Shown one piece after another: positions 25,947 through 35,061 of a stretch of 64,000 nt of DNA (position 1 is the stretch's first letter; every line of letters starts with the position of its first letter). The notes beneath the pieces are model-generated. The model did not search any database and was not told the origin of the DNA. It saw only the letters and a list, made by a program, of their open reading frames with translations. Source of the DNA: BTUB01 sp963836585 (GTDB lineage: Bacteria; Babelota; Babeliae; Babelales; Vermiphilaceae); NCBI GenBank assembly GCA_963836585.1, contig CAWIJV010000003.1, forward strand, positions 372,001 to 436,000, in the 5' to 3' direction. The position numbers were made by a program, and so were the translations under genes.

Positions 25947-26555
25947 ATGAAACGATACCTGTTGGGATTTTTCTTTTTGATAACTATGCCATCTTTCCCT
26001 GCGCAGCCGTGGCGTGAAATGTTGACTAATGCCGGTATTGAGCGAGCCCGCCTATTTTTTTGTAAGAAGTGGGTGCAGAGTATGCCGGGTAAATCAGAAC
26101 ATCTGATGGCAAGCAATATTCTTGAATTTTTCTCTATTGCCTACGTGATAGAAGCGCGCTATCCGCATTACTACCAAACATTGCCGGAAGTGGTTCCCAT
26201 ATCCATTAAATGTTTTGCAAAAGCAAAGATCAGCGGTTTTCTAATCGGACTTGTATTGGAATGTCTTGTGCCTCAAAGCGGCTCGCGATTACGAATTCTT
26301 GCCGAATTGGCTCTATGTTCTATAATTCCTCCCATTGATCACCCAGCTATCAAGCAAGAACTTGCGGAAAATATCCAAGATTATGCGCAAGCGAAGCCGC
26401 TGCCATCATGGCTCTTGCTCGGGCATAAAAAAGATCTGCTGGATAGTAATCGTGATTATCTGAACGGCTACATGCGCCAAGCGAAATTACGCCATAGCTC
26501 CCCGCCTTCACTGAAGTTTCGGCGTGGTTCTTGTCGCTTTCATCCCGCAATTTAA
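25947..26555 (+). CDS. Secreted protein of unknown function with a repeat-derived C-terminus
   Basis: A 202-residue protein from ATG 25947. The N-terminus is a signal peptide (RYLLGFFFLITMPSFPAQP). The body is helical with no known family (NILEFFSIAYVIEARYPHYY, LAELALCSIIPPIDHPAI). The last 20 or so residues are encoded by CTCCCCGCCTTCACTGAAGT.. which looks like one of the palindromic CGCC..GGCG intergenic repeats, so the original stop may have been lost by repeat insertion. It follows sufS by 15 bases but is unlikely to be part of Fe-S assembly. Confidence 0.55.
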   Translation: MKRYLLGFFFLITMPSFPAQPWREMLTNAGIERARLFFCKKWVQSMPGKSEHLMASNILEFFSIAYVIEARYPHYYQTLPEVVPISIKCFAKAKISGFLIGLVLECLVPQSGSRLRILAELALCSIIPPIDHPAIKQELAENIQDYAQAKPLPSWLLLGHKKDLLDSNRDYLNGYMRQAKLRHSSPPSLKFRRGSCRFHPAI

Positions 26556-26586
26556 CGTTACGGGCATTCAGCGACGGCGAACATGA

Positions 26587-28647
26587 TTACAGTTTCTGAG
26601 GTTTGTTAGCATTTACCAGATGATACATCATACCCATAACGTTGGCAGTTAATACCTCATCAAGTTTTCTGGATGCCGTTTGTTGCTCTATGGTTAATAG
26701 ACCGTGCAAATCGGTCAACAGGGTGCGATACTTGCCGGGAGCAAGTTTAGTTTTTTGATTTTTATCATTCAAAATAGTAACGAGCAGATTCATCAGCTCA
26801 GCCTTAATAGGGCCTTTTTGGACTAAACAGCTCTTATCTTTTTTCTCCAGGTATTCATGATTAAGAAAATCGTAAAAACTTCTGAGCCGTTGTTCTGCTT
26901 GGGCAATTTCCGGGCTCTTTGCATTTTTTTGTAAGCATTCGATAATGAGCTGCATACATACATACAGTGGCTCAAAATAATGATTGCCTTCGCACCAATA
27001 CATCATCTCATCCGTGGTTGCTCCATCAAAAAATTCAAAAGGAGATTTACCAGAACTTTTTAAAATAGCTCCCGTATCTTTCATAATCTGTATCACAGCG
27101 AGGCTATGCTCTTGATGCATATCATATGCAAGATGCTGGTGAAGCAATAGGTGCAATGCGGGCAAAGAGTTATGACCGCGCATACGCTCCAGTGAAGAAA
27201 TTGCATCACAATAGAGGGGAAAGTAGGCGATGGTTTTTAGTGGATCGGCACTATCAACCAATGCGCTTTTAATACGCGCAATGCAGAGCGCATCGGCACC
27301 TGAGGTATCTGAGCTATTGGCATCAGTTTCACTGATGAGTAAAAGATTTTTAAAAAAAACATCTGCCGGTTGATAGCCGGCACGCAGTGATTTGCTGCTC
27401 AAGGTGAGTGCGCTTTTAGTGTCACCACAGTCAGCTGCAAAGAGGGCGCGTTGATAATCTTGAGCTCCGGGCTCGATCAGGGTTGTTGCGCGGTGTGCAT
27501 ACACACTTTCTGCGTACTTTTTTGCAATCAATGATTGCACAAGTGAACTATCCGGGATCAATGTCTTAAGACACTCAACAAGAACTTTACGTTGCCCGGC
27601 GCTAATTGGCCGTATGTTCATTCTGGTAATCAATGATTCATGTAAGATAGCGGCATGGGCCGGATCAGTTTTTGCTCTTTGCATGCACGTGAGCAGTCCC
27701 ATATTGTTTTCTCTACGCGCATTGAGGAGGCCATTTCTGAGTGCGTGTTGCGCTGCTTTATGGAATGCATATGCACGAGGATGAGCAGGCGCGAGCATTT
27801 TAAGCCCTTGCATAGCTTCGGCAAGATTACTGAGCGAAAAAAGATAGTTGCTAAAAGGAACTATAGCAGGGCCCGCTGCATAATTACTCGGTTGAGAAGC
27901 AAACTGATACAGATATCGATAGTAATTAAAGAGAATATTTTGATGATTAAACTCGGGAATAATGGGCGCTGCTTTTGGATCCAGTGTATCAAGATGGCGT
28001 TTGGCCATGGTCAATGAGAGCAGTGTTAACTGTTCACGGCATTCTGCATTTTTAGAATGATGAAATGCCAGCGCTTGGTGGCCCGCATGATGATTTGCTT
28101 GTGCGTATTTTTTCATTATCGCAAGTGGCTCTTTTGCATCATTCTCAGTTGCTATAACAATATCATCGGTAGATTCAGTGAGCACACTGAGAGTGATTTG
28201 CCTTTCCCAGCGAGGTTGATCAACCAATGCTCCTTCACGCAATAGTTGTGCCTTCATAAAATATTCTGCTGCTTTGACCGGATTATCCCGGTGAGTTACC
28301 ACTAAGCGATAAAGAGCCGTAGATGTTGATGGTGCCGATGGTGCAGTAGCATTTTGGCCAGCTTCTACCGCTGATGGTGCGCTGGTATCTGCTTTTGGTA
28401 ACTTCCATGCTTGCAAACATCGGTAGTCTATGCGAGTGAGGCGCATGCGAGCAAAGGCGTTGTCGCGAGTATCGCTTTTTCTGGCTGTTAGCTCGTCGCT
28501 TTCTTGCTCAGCATAGCGGGAATAATCCAGGTCGGGCATGGCTGCCACCAGCGGATCAAGCGCTTGGCGTTCCATGGCTATAATGGATACGGGAATCAGA
28601 AAATAAATGAGTGCTGTTTTTGAAAATAGAGGTTGTCGCATGATCAT
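26587..28647 (-). CDS. Large secreted alpha-helical protein of unknown function
   Basis: A 686-residue protein; ATG 28647 or 28641. The signal-like N-terminus (TALIYFLIPVSIIAMERQ) is followed by an Ala/Pro/Thr-rich linker (about residues 90-110) and then a long all-helical region with Ala-rich helix pairs (NPVKAAEYFMKAQLL, DYQRALFAADCGDTKSALTL), which suggests TPR/Sel1-type repeats without a clean consensus. Similar large helical secreted proteins often mediate protein contacts with the host, but no function can be assigned. It is monocistronic, opposite to the suf genes. Confidence 0.65.
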   Translation of the reverse strand: MIMRQPLFSKTALIYFLIPVSIIAMERQALDPLVAAMPDLDYSRYAEQESDELTARKSDTRDNAFARMRLTRIDYRCLQAWKLPKADTSAPSAVEAGQNATAPSAPSTSTALYRLVVTHRDNPVKAAEYFMKAQLLREGALVDQPRWERQITLSVLTESTDDIVIATENDAKEPLAIMKKYAQANHHAGHQALAFHHSKNAECREQLTLLSLTMAKRHLDTLDPKAAPIIPEFNHQNILFNYYRYLYQFASQPSNYAAGPAIVPFSNYLFSLSNLAEAMQGLKMLAPAHPRAYAFHKAAQHALRNGLLNARRENNMGLLTCMQRAKTDPAHAAILHESLITRMNIRPISAGQRKVLVECLKTLIPDSSLVQSLIAKKYAESVYAHRATTLIEPGAQDYQRALFAADCGDTKSALTLSSKSLRAGYQPADVFFKNLLLISETDANSSDTSGADALCIARIKSALVDSADPLKTIAYFPLYCDAISSLERMRGHNSLPALHLLLHQHLAYDMHQEHSLAVIQIMKDTGAILKSSGKSPFEFFDGATTDEMMYWCEGNHYFEPLYVCMQLIIECLQKNAKSPEIAQAEQRLRSFYDFLNHEYLEKKDKSCLVQKGPIKAELMNLLVTILNDKNQKTKLAPGKYRTLLTDLHGLLTIEQQTASRKLDEVLTANVMGMMYHLVNANKPQKL

Positions 28648-28814
28648 ACGAAGTTACGCCTATGTGTATTTTATTTTTTATTACCATCAATATATGATGA
28701 CAACAATGATTAGAAAGTCAATTTCTTGTGGTAATTGCAGCTGTTTTCATTTTTATGGCATGCTACTTACTAGATACTCTATAGTTTAAACAGTGCAAAA
28801 AAGGATGGTGCAGT

Positions 28815-29507
28815 ATGAAGCTGATATCAAAACGGTTGATAGGTCTTCTTATTCTCGTGATTATTGTGCTCTTGGTTGCGATTAATTATAAAACACTCGC
28901 TCACTTTTTTACCTTAGACCAGATCAAGAAAAATAATGTATGCTTGGCCGGCTATGTTGCGCGCAACTACTATTTTTCAGTAATTGTTTATATGGCGGTA
29001 TTTATTGGTACCGTTGCCTGTGGATTGCCCTTAGTTATTCCGCTCGCGCTTATTGGTGGATTTTTATATGGCATGGTGCTGGGATTATTGTTTGTAACCA
29101 TCAGCTGCGTGATCGGCTCCTTGATTTCATTCACGGTGCTCCGGTATGTGGTGAGTGATTGGGTGCGCAGTTGGCATAATGAACGGGTCGATCGCTTTAA
29201 TGAGCAGGTGAATAAATATGGCTATAGCTATTTGCTGATGCTCCATTTTTTATCGGTAATTCCAATCTTTGTAATCAATTTATTAGCGGCGATTGCCAAG
29301 GTGCCTTTGATTACGGTCTTGTGGGTTACGGTAGTGGGGACATTTCCCCTCAATTTTTTATGTGTAATGGCCGGGAAAGAGTTGGGCTCAATTCGCTCAT
29401 TCAATGATATTTTTTCACCCACTATTTTACTATTGCTCGGCATCATGGCACTCATTGTGTGTGTGCCAATGCTTATTAAAAAGTTAAAAGGAGGCTTGCG
29501 TGTCTAG
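28815..29507 (+). CDS. TVP38/TMEM64-family (VTT domain) membrane protein 1
   Basis: A 230-residue protein from ATG 28815 with five to six hydrophobic segments. The VTT/SNARE-associated core is visible: CGLPLVIPLALIGGFLYG, then GLLFVTISCVIGSLISF, a charged loop (NEQVNKYGYSYLLMLHFL) and NLLAAIAKVPLITVLWVT. The family (DedA/TMEM41/VMP1 relatives) includes lipid scramblases and membrane-homeostasis proteins. It overlaps the start of a second, diverged copy by 8 bases, forming a two-gene operon. Confidence 0.85.
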   Translation: MKLISKRLIGLLILVIIVLLVAINYKTLAHFFTLDQIKKNNVCLAGYVARNYYFSVIVYMAVFIGTVACGLPLVIPLALIGGFLYGMVLGLLFVTISCVIGSLISFTVLRYVVSDWVRSWHNERVDRFNEQVNKYGYSYLLMLHFLSVIPIFVINLLAAIAKVPLITVLWVTVVGTFPLNFLCVMAGKELGSIRSFNDIFSPTILLLLGIMALIVCVPMLIKKLKGGLRV

Positions 29508-30192
29508 AATAAGTAGCAGTGGAAAAAAGCGTATTGCTTTGGCGGTGATCGTAATATTTTTTATGGCAGCATTTTGGTATTCGGGAGTGCCCCAGTGCCT
29601 CACCTTCGAATGCATTAAAGCTAAAAGCATCTGGCTACGTGCGCAGGTGATCGAATGTTATTGGAAAACAGTCTGTTTATATCTGCTCACTTTTATTGCC
29701 ATCGTGGTATGTTGCCTGCCCGGTGCAGCAGTTATGAGTATTATGGCCGGTTATCTGTTTGGCATGTTTTTCGGCCTTATTTATCTGGTAATGGGTGCCA
29801 CAAGCGGTGCAATTTTTTTCTTTTTACTGGCCAGATATTTGCTCGGATCTTATCTGCAGGCTCGTTTTGCACCCCGCTTAATGGCATTTAATCAAATGGT
29901 GGAGCGGCGTGGATGGCTTTACTTATTGATGCTGCGCTGTTTGCCGCTTGTTCCCTTTGCGGTGGTGAATATTTTGGCGGGGCTTACTCGCATCTCCTTT
30001 ACCACCTTTGCATGGACCACGATTATTGGCGTGATTCCCACGGGCATTATTTTTTCTTATGCCGGTTGCCAACTGGGTAACTTGAATAGCGTTAATGAGA
30101 TCTTTACGCTGCCCATTTTATTAGCGCTGGTAGCATTGATGCTGGTGGTGATTTTACCGATGGTGATTAATCGGTATAAGAAGATTTTTTGA
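29500..30192 (+). CDS. TVP38/TMEM64-family (VTT domain) membrane protein 2
   Basis: A 230-residue paralogue of the preceding gene. The GTG start at 29500 has GGAGG upstream, inside the end of gene 1. The VTT core reads CCLPGAAVMSIMAGYLFGMFFG, GATSGAIFFFLLARYLLGS, MVERRGWLYLLMLRCLPLVPF and NILAGLTRISFTTFAWTT. Length matches copy 1 exactly, though the sequence has diverged widely, so the duplication is old. Its 3' end overlaps the convergent HAD gene by 39 bases. Confidence 0.85.
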   Translation: MSRISSSGKKRIALAVIVIFFMAAFWYSGVPQCLTFECIKAKSIWLRAQVIECYWKTVCLYLLTFIAIVVCCLPGAAVMSIMAGYLFGMFFGLIYLVMGATSGAIFFFLLARYLLGSYLQARFAPRLMAFNQMVERRGWLYLLMLRCLPLVPFAVVNILAGLTRISFTTFAWTTIIGVIPTGIIFSYAGCQLGNLNSVNEIFTLPILLALVALMLVVILPMVINRYKKIF

Positions 30193-30999
30193 CGTCAAGT
30201 GGCTGTCAATAGTGCGGCGAACCGTTTCAAAATCATGGTAGCTGCCCAGAAATCCTCGTTTTTTCTGGTAGACAATGCCGTGTATACCCAATGCTTGAGC
30301 GGCTGCGATATTTTCCGGTTGATCATCAATAAAGATCGTTTGTTCAGGTTCTAAATCGTATGTTTTAAGCAGGTATTCATAAATGGCCGGGTCCGGTTTT
30401 ACTAATCCCACTCTGCCGGAGATTACCGCGCCGTCAAAAAGGCCAAAAAATTCCGGGTAAAGCTGCTCGAGGAGTTCCATCGATTCCGGTTCCCAGTTAG
30501 AAAGGAGAAATACTGAATGCCCTGCCTTTTTACAGTCTTTTACGAGGTTGACTCCTTGGTTGATGAGTTGGCGGGTCTGCACAAAATAGGCAGGAGTAAA
30601 TAGTACTTCAGCAAGCGCGCGTACTAAGTTTTCTTCAGCTTGATTGGTAAAGTTGCCGGGGGTCTTATGGGTAAGATGTAAAATTTCCTGTCCGGAAGCA
30701 ATGCCTTTAAGCCAATCGATCATGAGTTGTGGCATTCTATGGCCATGAGCATCTTTTATGATAATCTGGCTCTCATTATAGGGCTTGATGCCATCCAGAA
30801 ACGTAAACAGTTTTTTGTGTGCCGAGAAGGGATTATTGCCGGTGCTGGCATAATGCACAAACTTAAACGGCCCAATGTTCCAGAGGGTTTGAGCATATTT
30901 GGTTTCAATGAGCACTTCACCCAGATCAAAAACGATGTTTGCCGCATGAGTGCGGGCAGTAAGAAACAGGAAAATAACTAAAATATACTTTTTTGTCAC
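30154..30999 (-). CDS. Secreted HAD-superfamily hydrolase
   Basis: A 281-residue protein from the GTG at 30999 (GTG 31008 is possible; GGTGG lies between them). An N-terminal signal (KKYILVIFLFLTARTHA) precedes HAD motif I as IVFDLGEVL. Here the usual second Asp of DxD is Gly, as seen in haloacid-dehalogenase/epoxide-hydrolase-like members. Motif II is FLLSNWEPES, motif III is GLVKPDPAIYEYL, and motif IV is IFIDDQPENI. The subfamily resembles small-molecule phosphatases or dehalogenases; export of such an enzyme is unusual. It converges on and overlaps the second VTT gene. Confidence 0.75.
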   Translation of the reverse strand: MTKKYILVIFLFLTARTHAANIVFDLGEVLIETKYAQTLWNIGPFKFVHYASTGNNPFSAHKKLFTFLDGIKPYNESQIIIKDAHGHRMPQLMIDWLKGIASGQEILHLTHKTPGNFTNQAEENLVRALAEVLFTPAYFVQTRQLINQGVNLVKDCKKAGHSVFLLSNWEPESMELLEQLYPEFFGLFDGAVISGRVGLVKPDPAIYEYLLKTYDLEPEQTIFIDDQPENIAAAQALGIHGIVYQKKRGFLGSYHDFETVRRTIDSHLTSKNLLIPINHHR

Positions 31000-31151
31000 G
31001 ATATCCACCGGAAAAACTAATCAATTCTATACTAATGGTAGCCATTTTTGTAAAAAAATAGCAAGAAAAGGTTTATTCTTTGGTTTATTTGACTTTCGTC
31101 TGCACCTTTTTATAATACCCACAAGAATATCTTTTAACGCGAGGAATTTGA

Positions 31152-31985
31152 ATGGTAAGAAATCTCATTTTTATAGCAACGTTGAGCGCTGCTTTTTCGA
31201 TGGTAGGCATGGAGCCGGGAGCTGAAGTTCCCATTGAGCAGATGAGTAAGGCTCAGTTAGATGCAGAATTTTCAAAAATGGATGGTGTGATAGGAGATAG
31301 ACCTAGATATCAACGACTGGTTAGTCGCTATTCGGAAATTCAACGGCAAGATTTGGAGGCAGTAATGACTGCCCCACGGTCTGAGCAACTACCCGCAGAA
31401 TTGTCTGAAGTTGAGCAACTGGTCTTATCACCCAGAGGGTCGGATGGTGCCAGTGATTCTAGTCCTGATTTCCCGCCGATCCAGTTTCCTGGCGGTGACA
31501 GCACCCCATCCTCTGAGTGGTCACCGGTGCCTAGTCCACAAGCATCGCGATCGCCATCGCCGGAACTGCCAGTAGGGAGCCGCTCACGATCTCCGTCGCC
31601 TACTCCTGAAGCAACAGCAGCAGCTACCGATTCAGAAGATGCACTTGAGAAGATCAGACAAGAAACGGTCGCCGAGTGGAAGGCAACCGGTGGTGAATCA
31701 TCAAAACTGCCGGTCGAGGAACAGCATAATTGGATGGATACCATTACCCCTTATGTAAAATATGGGGCCATTGGTGCAGTAGTGATTGGCGCTGCATGGG
31801 CGATTGGAGAAGGCGCTTATGCTGTATATTCCACCAAGCCGGCCGAATGGAAGCAGCAAAAAGGGTGGCTGCAAAAGGCGCAAATGCTCGCAAGCAAAAC
31901 CTGGAATGGCATGAGTTCTCGCCCGAGCCAGGGAATTGCCACTCTTAAAACGCTGATGAAGCGGCGTGCACCATCTTCCTGTTGA
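31152..31985 (+). CDS. Secreted or surface protein with a Ser/Pro-rich linker and one membrane segment
   Basis: A 277-residue protein from ATG 31152 with CGAGGA upstream. A signal peptide (LIFIATLSAAFSMVG) is followed by MEPGAEVPIEQMSKAQLDAE and a helical region. A low-complexity Ser/Pro/Arg linker (about residues 85-155, motifs SPSPELP and SRSRSPSPTP) comes next, then a hydrophobic segment (YGAIGAVVIGAAWAIGEGAY) and a basic tail. SR/SP-type linkers are rare in bacteria and resemble eukaryotic low-complexity segments. No family recognised. Confidence 0.65.
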   Translation: MVRNLIFIATLSAAFSMVGMEPGAEVPIEQMSKAQLDAEFSKMDGVIGDRPRYQRLVSRYSEIQRQDLEAVMTAPRSEQLPAELSEVEQLVLSPRGSDGASDSSPDFPPIQFPGGDSTPSSEWSPVPSPQASRSPSPELPVGSRSRSPSPTPEATAAATDSEDALEKIRQETVAEWKATGGESSKLPVEEQHNWMDTITPYVKYGAIGAVVIGAAWAIGEGAYAVYSTKPAEWKQQKGWLQKAQMLASKTWNGMSSRPSQGIATLKTLMKRRAPSSC

Positions 31986-32016
31986 CGCGAGCGATCAATT
32001 AAGTAGGCTTGAAAGT

Positions 32017-32391
32017 ATGGAACTGTATCGCCACGAACTCATCGATCATTACCGCTTTCCGCGCCACAAAGGCACGCTTACTAAGCCCGACTTAAGCTCC
32101 GGCAAACACAACCCTTCATGCGGCGATAGTGTCTGCTTTGAGGCAAAAATAGCCGATGGCATAATTGCTGAAGTTGCTTTTGAAGGATCCGGGTGCGTGA
32201 TCAGCCAAGCCAGCGCATCATTGCTGGCGCAGCATGTGCGCTTAAAACCGATAACTCTCGCGCAGGATATGCGCGCGGAAACTATGCAAGCGCTTATCGG
32301 CATGGATCTGGGCCCCACGCGGCTGGCATGTGCGCTGCTCAGTTTGCAGGCATTGCAGGCGGGGCTGGCCGACTATAATCAAAGAAGGTAG
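32017..32391 (+). CDS. sufU: Fe-S cluster scaffold/sulfur relay protein SufU (IscU-like)
   Basis: A 124-residue protein from ATG 32017. It has LYRHELIDHYRFPRHKG, then the three conserved Cys in NPSCGDSVCFEA, GSGCVISQAS and RLACALLSLQAL. The Asp after the first Cys (CGD) is present. In Gram-positives SufU relays sulfur from SufS to SufBCD. Normally it would sit beside sufS; here six genes intervene. It lies one base before nurA. Confidence 0.88.
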   Translation: MELYRHELIDHYRFPRHKGTLTKPDLSSGKHNPSCGDSVCFEAKIADGIIAEVAFEGSGCVISQASASLLAQHVRLKPITLAQDMRAETMQALIGMDLGPTRLACALLSLQALQAGLADYNQRR

Positions 32392-32392
32392 C

Positions 32393-33523
32393 ATGCTCAA
32401 TAGAGTAGCATTATTGGAGCAACTAAACGCCGTTACTCAAGGGCTTTTTCTTGATGTGAGCGCCGAACTAGAAATTGCGCGCGCCGCATGGCATGCAATT
32501 TGTGCTGACCCTACCTTCATCTACAAAATTCGCCAAATTTCAACGCCATGGCTAGTCCCCGATTGGTATGAGTCCATCGGTACCGTGGTTGCAATTGCGC
32601 CTATGCCTGATCCGTATACGGTGCTTGCCGTTGACGGATCTCAAGTCTATCCCGATCGCCATTCGGGAACCGCCTGTTTTTTAATCAATGTTGGTTCGGT
32701 ACTTTTGGAATATGGATCGCATTCACCTAAGCCAGTTACGCTTTTTTGCATGCCGTATGTTTTTACCGGGGATGAAAAAGAGGCTGAAGGCAGCCAGGCT
32801 CAGGAGCTGGTGAATGCCAGGCGGCAAGAATTTGAACTGCAACACGGGCTGGAAAAAAGTATCGAGTATACGGCAAAAAATTCTGCCACGCCCTTTCTTT
32901 TTTTATTTGATGGCTCACTTATTTTTTGGCACTTAGAGTCTAAAGAAGGCAATCTTAAAGAGTTATTTTTAAACAAATACTTGAGCTTATTAGATCAGCT
33001 GTATCAAAATAAGATTTTGTGTGCCGGTTATATTAGTCTCCCCAAAAGCAAAGAGCTGGTAAATTTGATTCGGGTGCAGCTGTGCAATTTTAAGATTGAA
33101 GGGTGCCAACATTTGGAGGCGGTCAGCCATTTGGTGGATAGTGCCATTGCCCGCTTTTTTTTGCCGGAGCATTCTCGTTCGATTGTATTTAAGAGTAATG
33201 CCACCATTGGGAAATTATACCCGCCGCATCTGGTTCCCCACTTTTTTTATTGTGATGTGGGGGCTGAGATTGTGCGCATCGAGATTCCTGCTTGGATTGC
33301 CAAAGATGAGCAGCTTTTGCAAACGGTCTGCCAGATTATGCTTGATCAATCAGTTAAGGGGCGTGGCTATCCGGTGGCGCTTGCCGAGGCGCATGAGCAG
33401 GCGGTGGTCAAAGGGCCTGATCGAGATTTTTTTTATCACCTGATTGGCAAGCTGGCCATTGAAAACAGGCGGCAGCAATTCTTTTCACAAAAAAGTATGA
33501 AAAAACGGGGCATAGGGATTTAG
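32393..33523 (+). CDS. nurA: NurA-domain 5'-3' nuclease
   Basis: A 376-residue protein from ATG 32393. NurA signatures are YTVLAVDGSQVYPDR (first metal-binding Asp, about residue 80), FLFLFDGSLIFW (second Asp, about 172), the GYISLPKSKELV strand, and the C-terminal GYPVALAEAHEQAVVKG helix. In archaea and some bacteria NurA works with the HerA ATPase in DNA end resection. No herA is in this window. The gene overlaps the convergent dnaJ by four bases. Confidence 0.85.
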   Translation: MLNRVALLEQLNAVTQGLFLDVSAELEIARAAWHAICADPTFIYKIRQISTPWLVPDWYESIGTVVAIAPMPDPYTVLAVDGSQVYPDRHSGTACFLINVGSVLLEYGSHSPKPVTLFCMPYVFTGDEKEAEGSQAQELVNARRQEFELQHGLEKSIEYTAKNSATPFLFLFDGSLIFWHLESKEGNLKELFLNKYLSLLDQLYQNKILCAGYISLPKSKELVNLIRVQLCNFKIEGCQHLEAVSHLVDSAIARFFLPEHSRSIVFKSNATIGKLYPPHLVPHFFYCDVGAEIVRIEIPAWIAKDEQLLQTVCQIMLDQSVKGRGYPVALAEAHEQAVVKGPDRDFFYHLIGKLAIENRRQQFFSQKSMKKRGIGI

Positions 33524-34638
33524 CCCAAAAATTTCTTAAAAAATCCTGAGAGCCCGGAGTTGCCTTGGGTGCTGGTGCCAATTTCACGAGAGTACTGCGT
33601 AAGATGTTCTTTGGCAGCATCCGAAAGTTTTTTAGGAATATCGCAGTTGGTGATCACCACCAGATTGCCGCGGCCGGTGCCGCGCAATTTAGGAAACCCT
33701 TTGCCTGCAACTATGATCCGTTCACCCACGGGGCAGCCTTTGCTAATCTTGATCGTCTCTTTAGAGCCGTCAATATTTTCAATCTCAACTTGGCTGCCAA
33801 ATACCAATTGTGGATAGGTGAGCAGCATGGTGCAGGTAAGATCATCTTCTACCCGCTTAAAGTTTTTGTCGGGCATTACACTTACGCGCAAGAATAGATC
33901 GCCCGATGGGCCGCCATAGACTCCCGCATCACCTTTACCGGCAATGCGCAGCTCAGCGCCATCAAAGATGCCGGCGGGGATAGTAACATTGAATTTATCA
34001 TAAACTTGTTTGCGTGATTGGCCGTTGCAAGAGGGGCAGGGGGATGGAATGGTGAACCCTTGGCCGCCGCAGGTGGAGCAGGCTTGGGTATACATGAAAA
34101 AGCCCTGGCTAAAATGAATTTCTCCCGTTCCTTTGCACGTGGCGCAGACAACTGCTTTTGTGCCTGCTTTGGTTCCCTTGCCTTTGCAGAGGTCGCAGGT
34201 TTCAAAATGGTAGTAGGCAATTTCTTGTTTGGTGCCTGTATAAGCATCTTTTAAGCTGATAGAAATATCTTTGTGCAGATCATGGCCGCGGCGCGGTTCC
34301 GGGCCGGTTTTTTTGCGCGGGCGGTGTTGGTTAAAAATATCACCAAAGACATCACCAAAATGCTCAAAGATATCCTCCATGTTCATGCCCTGATTACTAA
34401 AGCCTTGGCCGGCACCCATACCTGCATGGCCAAACTGGTCATACGCTTTGCGCTTTTTTTCATCGGAAAGCACTTCATAGGCCTGGGCGGCTTCTTTGAA
34501 CTTTTCTTCCGCCTCTTTATTACCCGGATTGCGATCGGGGTGATATTTGAGGGCGAGTTTGCGGTAAGCGGCTTTGATCTCATCGGCTGATGCGGTGCGG
34601 GCAACGCCCAGCACCTCATAAAAATCTTTTTTGCTCAT
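33520..34638 (-). CDS. dnaJ: Chaperone protein DnaJ
   Basis: A 372-residue type I Hsp40 co-chaperone of DnaK. It has a J domain (residues about 4-66, with HPD in KYHPDRNPG), a Gly/Phe stretch, a zinc domain with four Cys repeats (CDLCKGKG, CATCKGTG, CSTCGGQG, CPSCNGQS) and the C-terminal substrate-binding barrels. The fourth Cys repeat has lost its final Gly (QSR instead of GxG), a minor change. The start is the ATG at 34638. No dnaK or grpE is adjacent. Confidence 0.95.
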   Translation of the reverse strand: MSKKDFYEVLGVARTASADEIKAAYRKLALKYHPDRNPGNKEAEEKFKEAAQAYEVLSDEKKRKAYDQFGHAGMGAGQGFSNQGMNMEDIFEHFGDVFGDIFNQHRPRKKTGPEPRRGHDLHKDISISLKDAYTGTKQEIAYYHFETCDLCKGKGTKAGTKAVVCATCKGTGEIHFSQGFFMYTQACSTCGGQGFTIPSPCPSCNGQSRKQVYDKFNVTIPAGIFDGAELRIAGKGDAGVYGGPSGDLFLRVSVMPDKNFKRVEDDLTCTMLLTYPQLVFGSQVEIENIDGSKETIKISKGCPVGERIIVAGKGFPKLRGTGRGNLVVITNCDIPKKLSDAAKEHLTQYSREIGTSTQGNSGLSGFFKKFLG

Positions 34639-34719
34639 GGTTGCGGATTCTTGGTAATAAGTCTTTGGGTGGTATTTAATGCTATAGATGAGAGTATAAC
34701 ATTAAATAAATGCGTATAC

Positions 34720-34760
34720 AAAAAAAGGAAGGAGCGATTGCCGCCCCTTCCTGTAAAAAA
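34720..34760 (-). terminator. Rho-independent terminator of the small Ala/Pro-rich gene
   Basis: On the minus strand GGAAGGGGCGG..CGCTCCTTCC forms a hairpin followed by a run of Ts (the A-run at 34720-34726 on the plus strand). It lies 11 bases after the stop of the 65-residue gene, and A-rich flanks on both sides could make it work in both directions. Confidence 0.75.
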
Positions 34761-34770
34761 ATAATTGTAC

Positions 34771-34968
34771 TTACTTTCGTGCCGGTTGTGCTGCTGGAGC
34801 CGGAGCTGCTGCTACTTTTACCGGAGCTGCTTTTGCCGGAGCAGGAGCAGCTGGACGGGGAGGATTAACGGGGCGTGGTTTATTGCAACCACAACGTTCA
34901 TCTTTTCCGGCAGCGGCAGCGCCTGCCACTAAGCTAACTGCTACCAACAGTGTTACCAATAATTTCAT
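34771..34968 (-). CDS. Small secreted Ala/Pro-rich protein
   Basis: A 65-residue protein from the ATG at 34968 with AAAGGAGAT upstream. A strong signal peptide (MKLLVTLLVAVSLVAGAAAA) is followed by GKDERCGCNKPRP with a CxC pair and an Ala/Pro/Lys tail. The strong ribosome binding site and dedicated terminator suggest a highly expressed single gene. Function unknown; it may be a small cell-wall or surface peptide. Confidence 0.7.
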   Translation of the reverse strand: MKLLVTLLVAVSLVAGAAAAGKDERCGCNKPRPVNPPRPAAPAPAKAAPVKVAAAPAPAAQPARK

Positions 34969-35061
34969 AGGATCTCCTTTGAAATAGTGTGAGAATATTA
35001 TACTGAATTTTAGAATAGGAGGTTGGGTGTGTTCAGCGCAAGAGTCGGTAAAAAATCTTTT

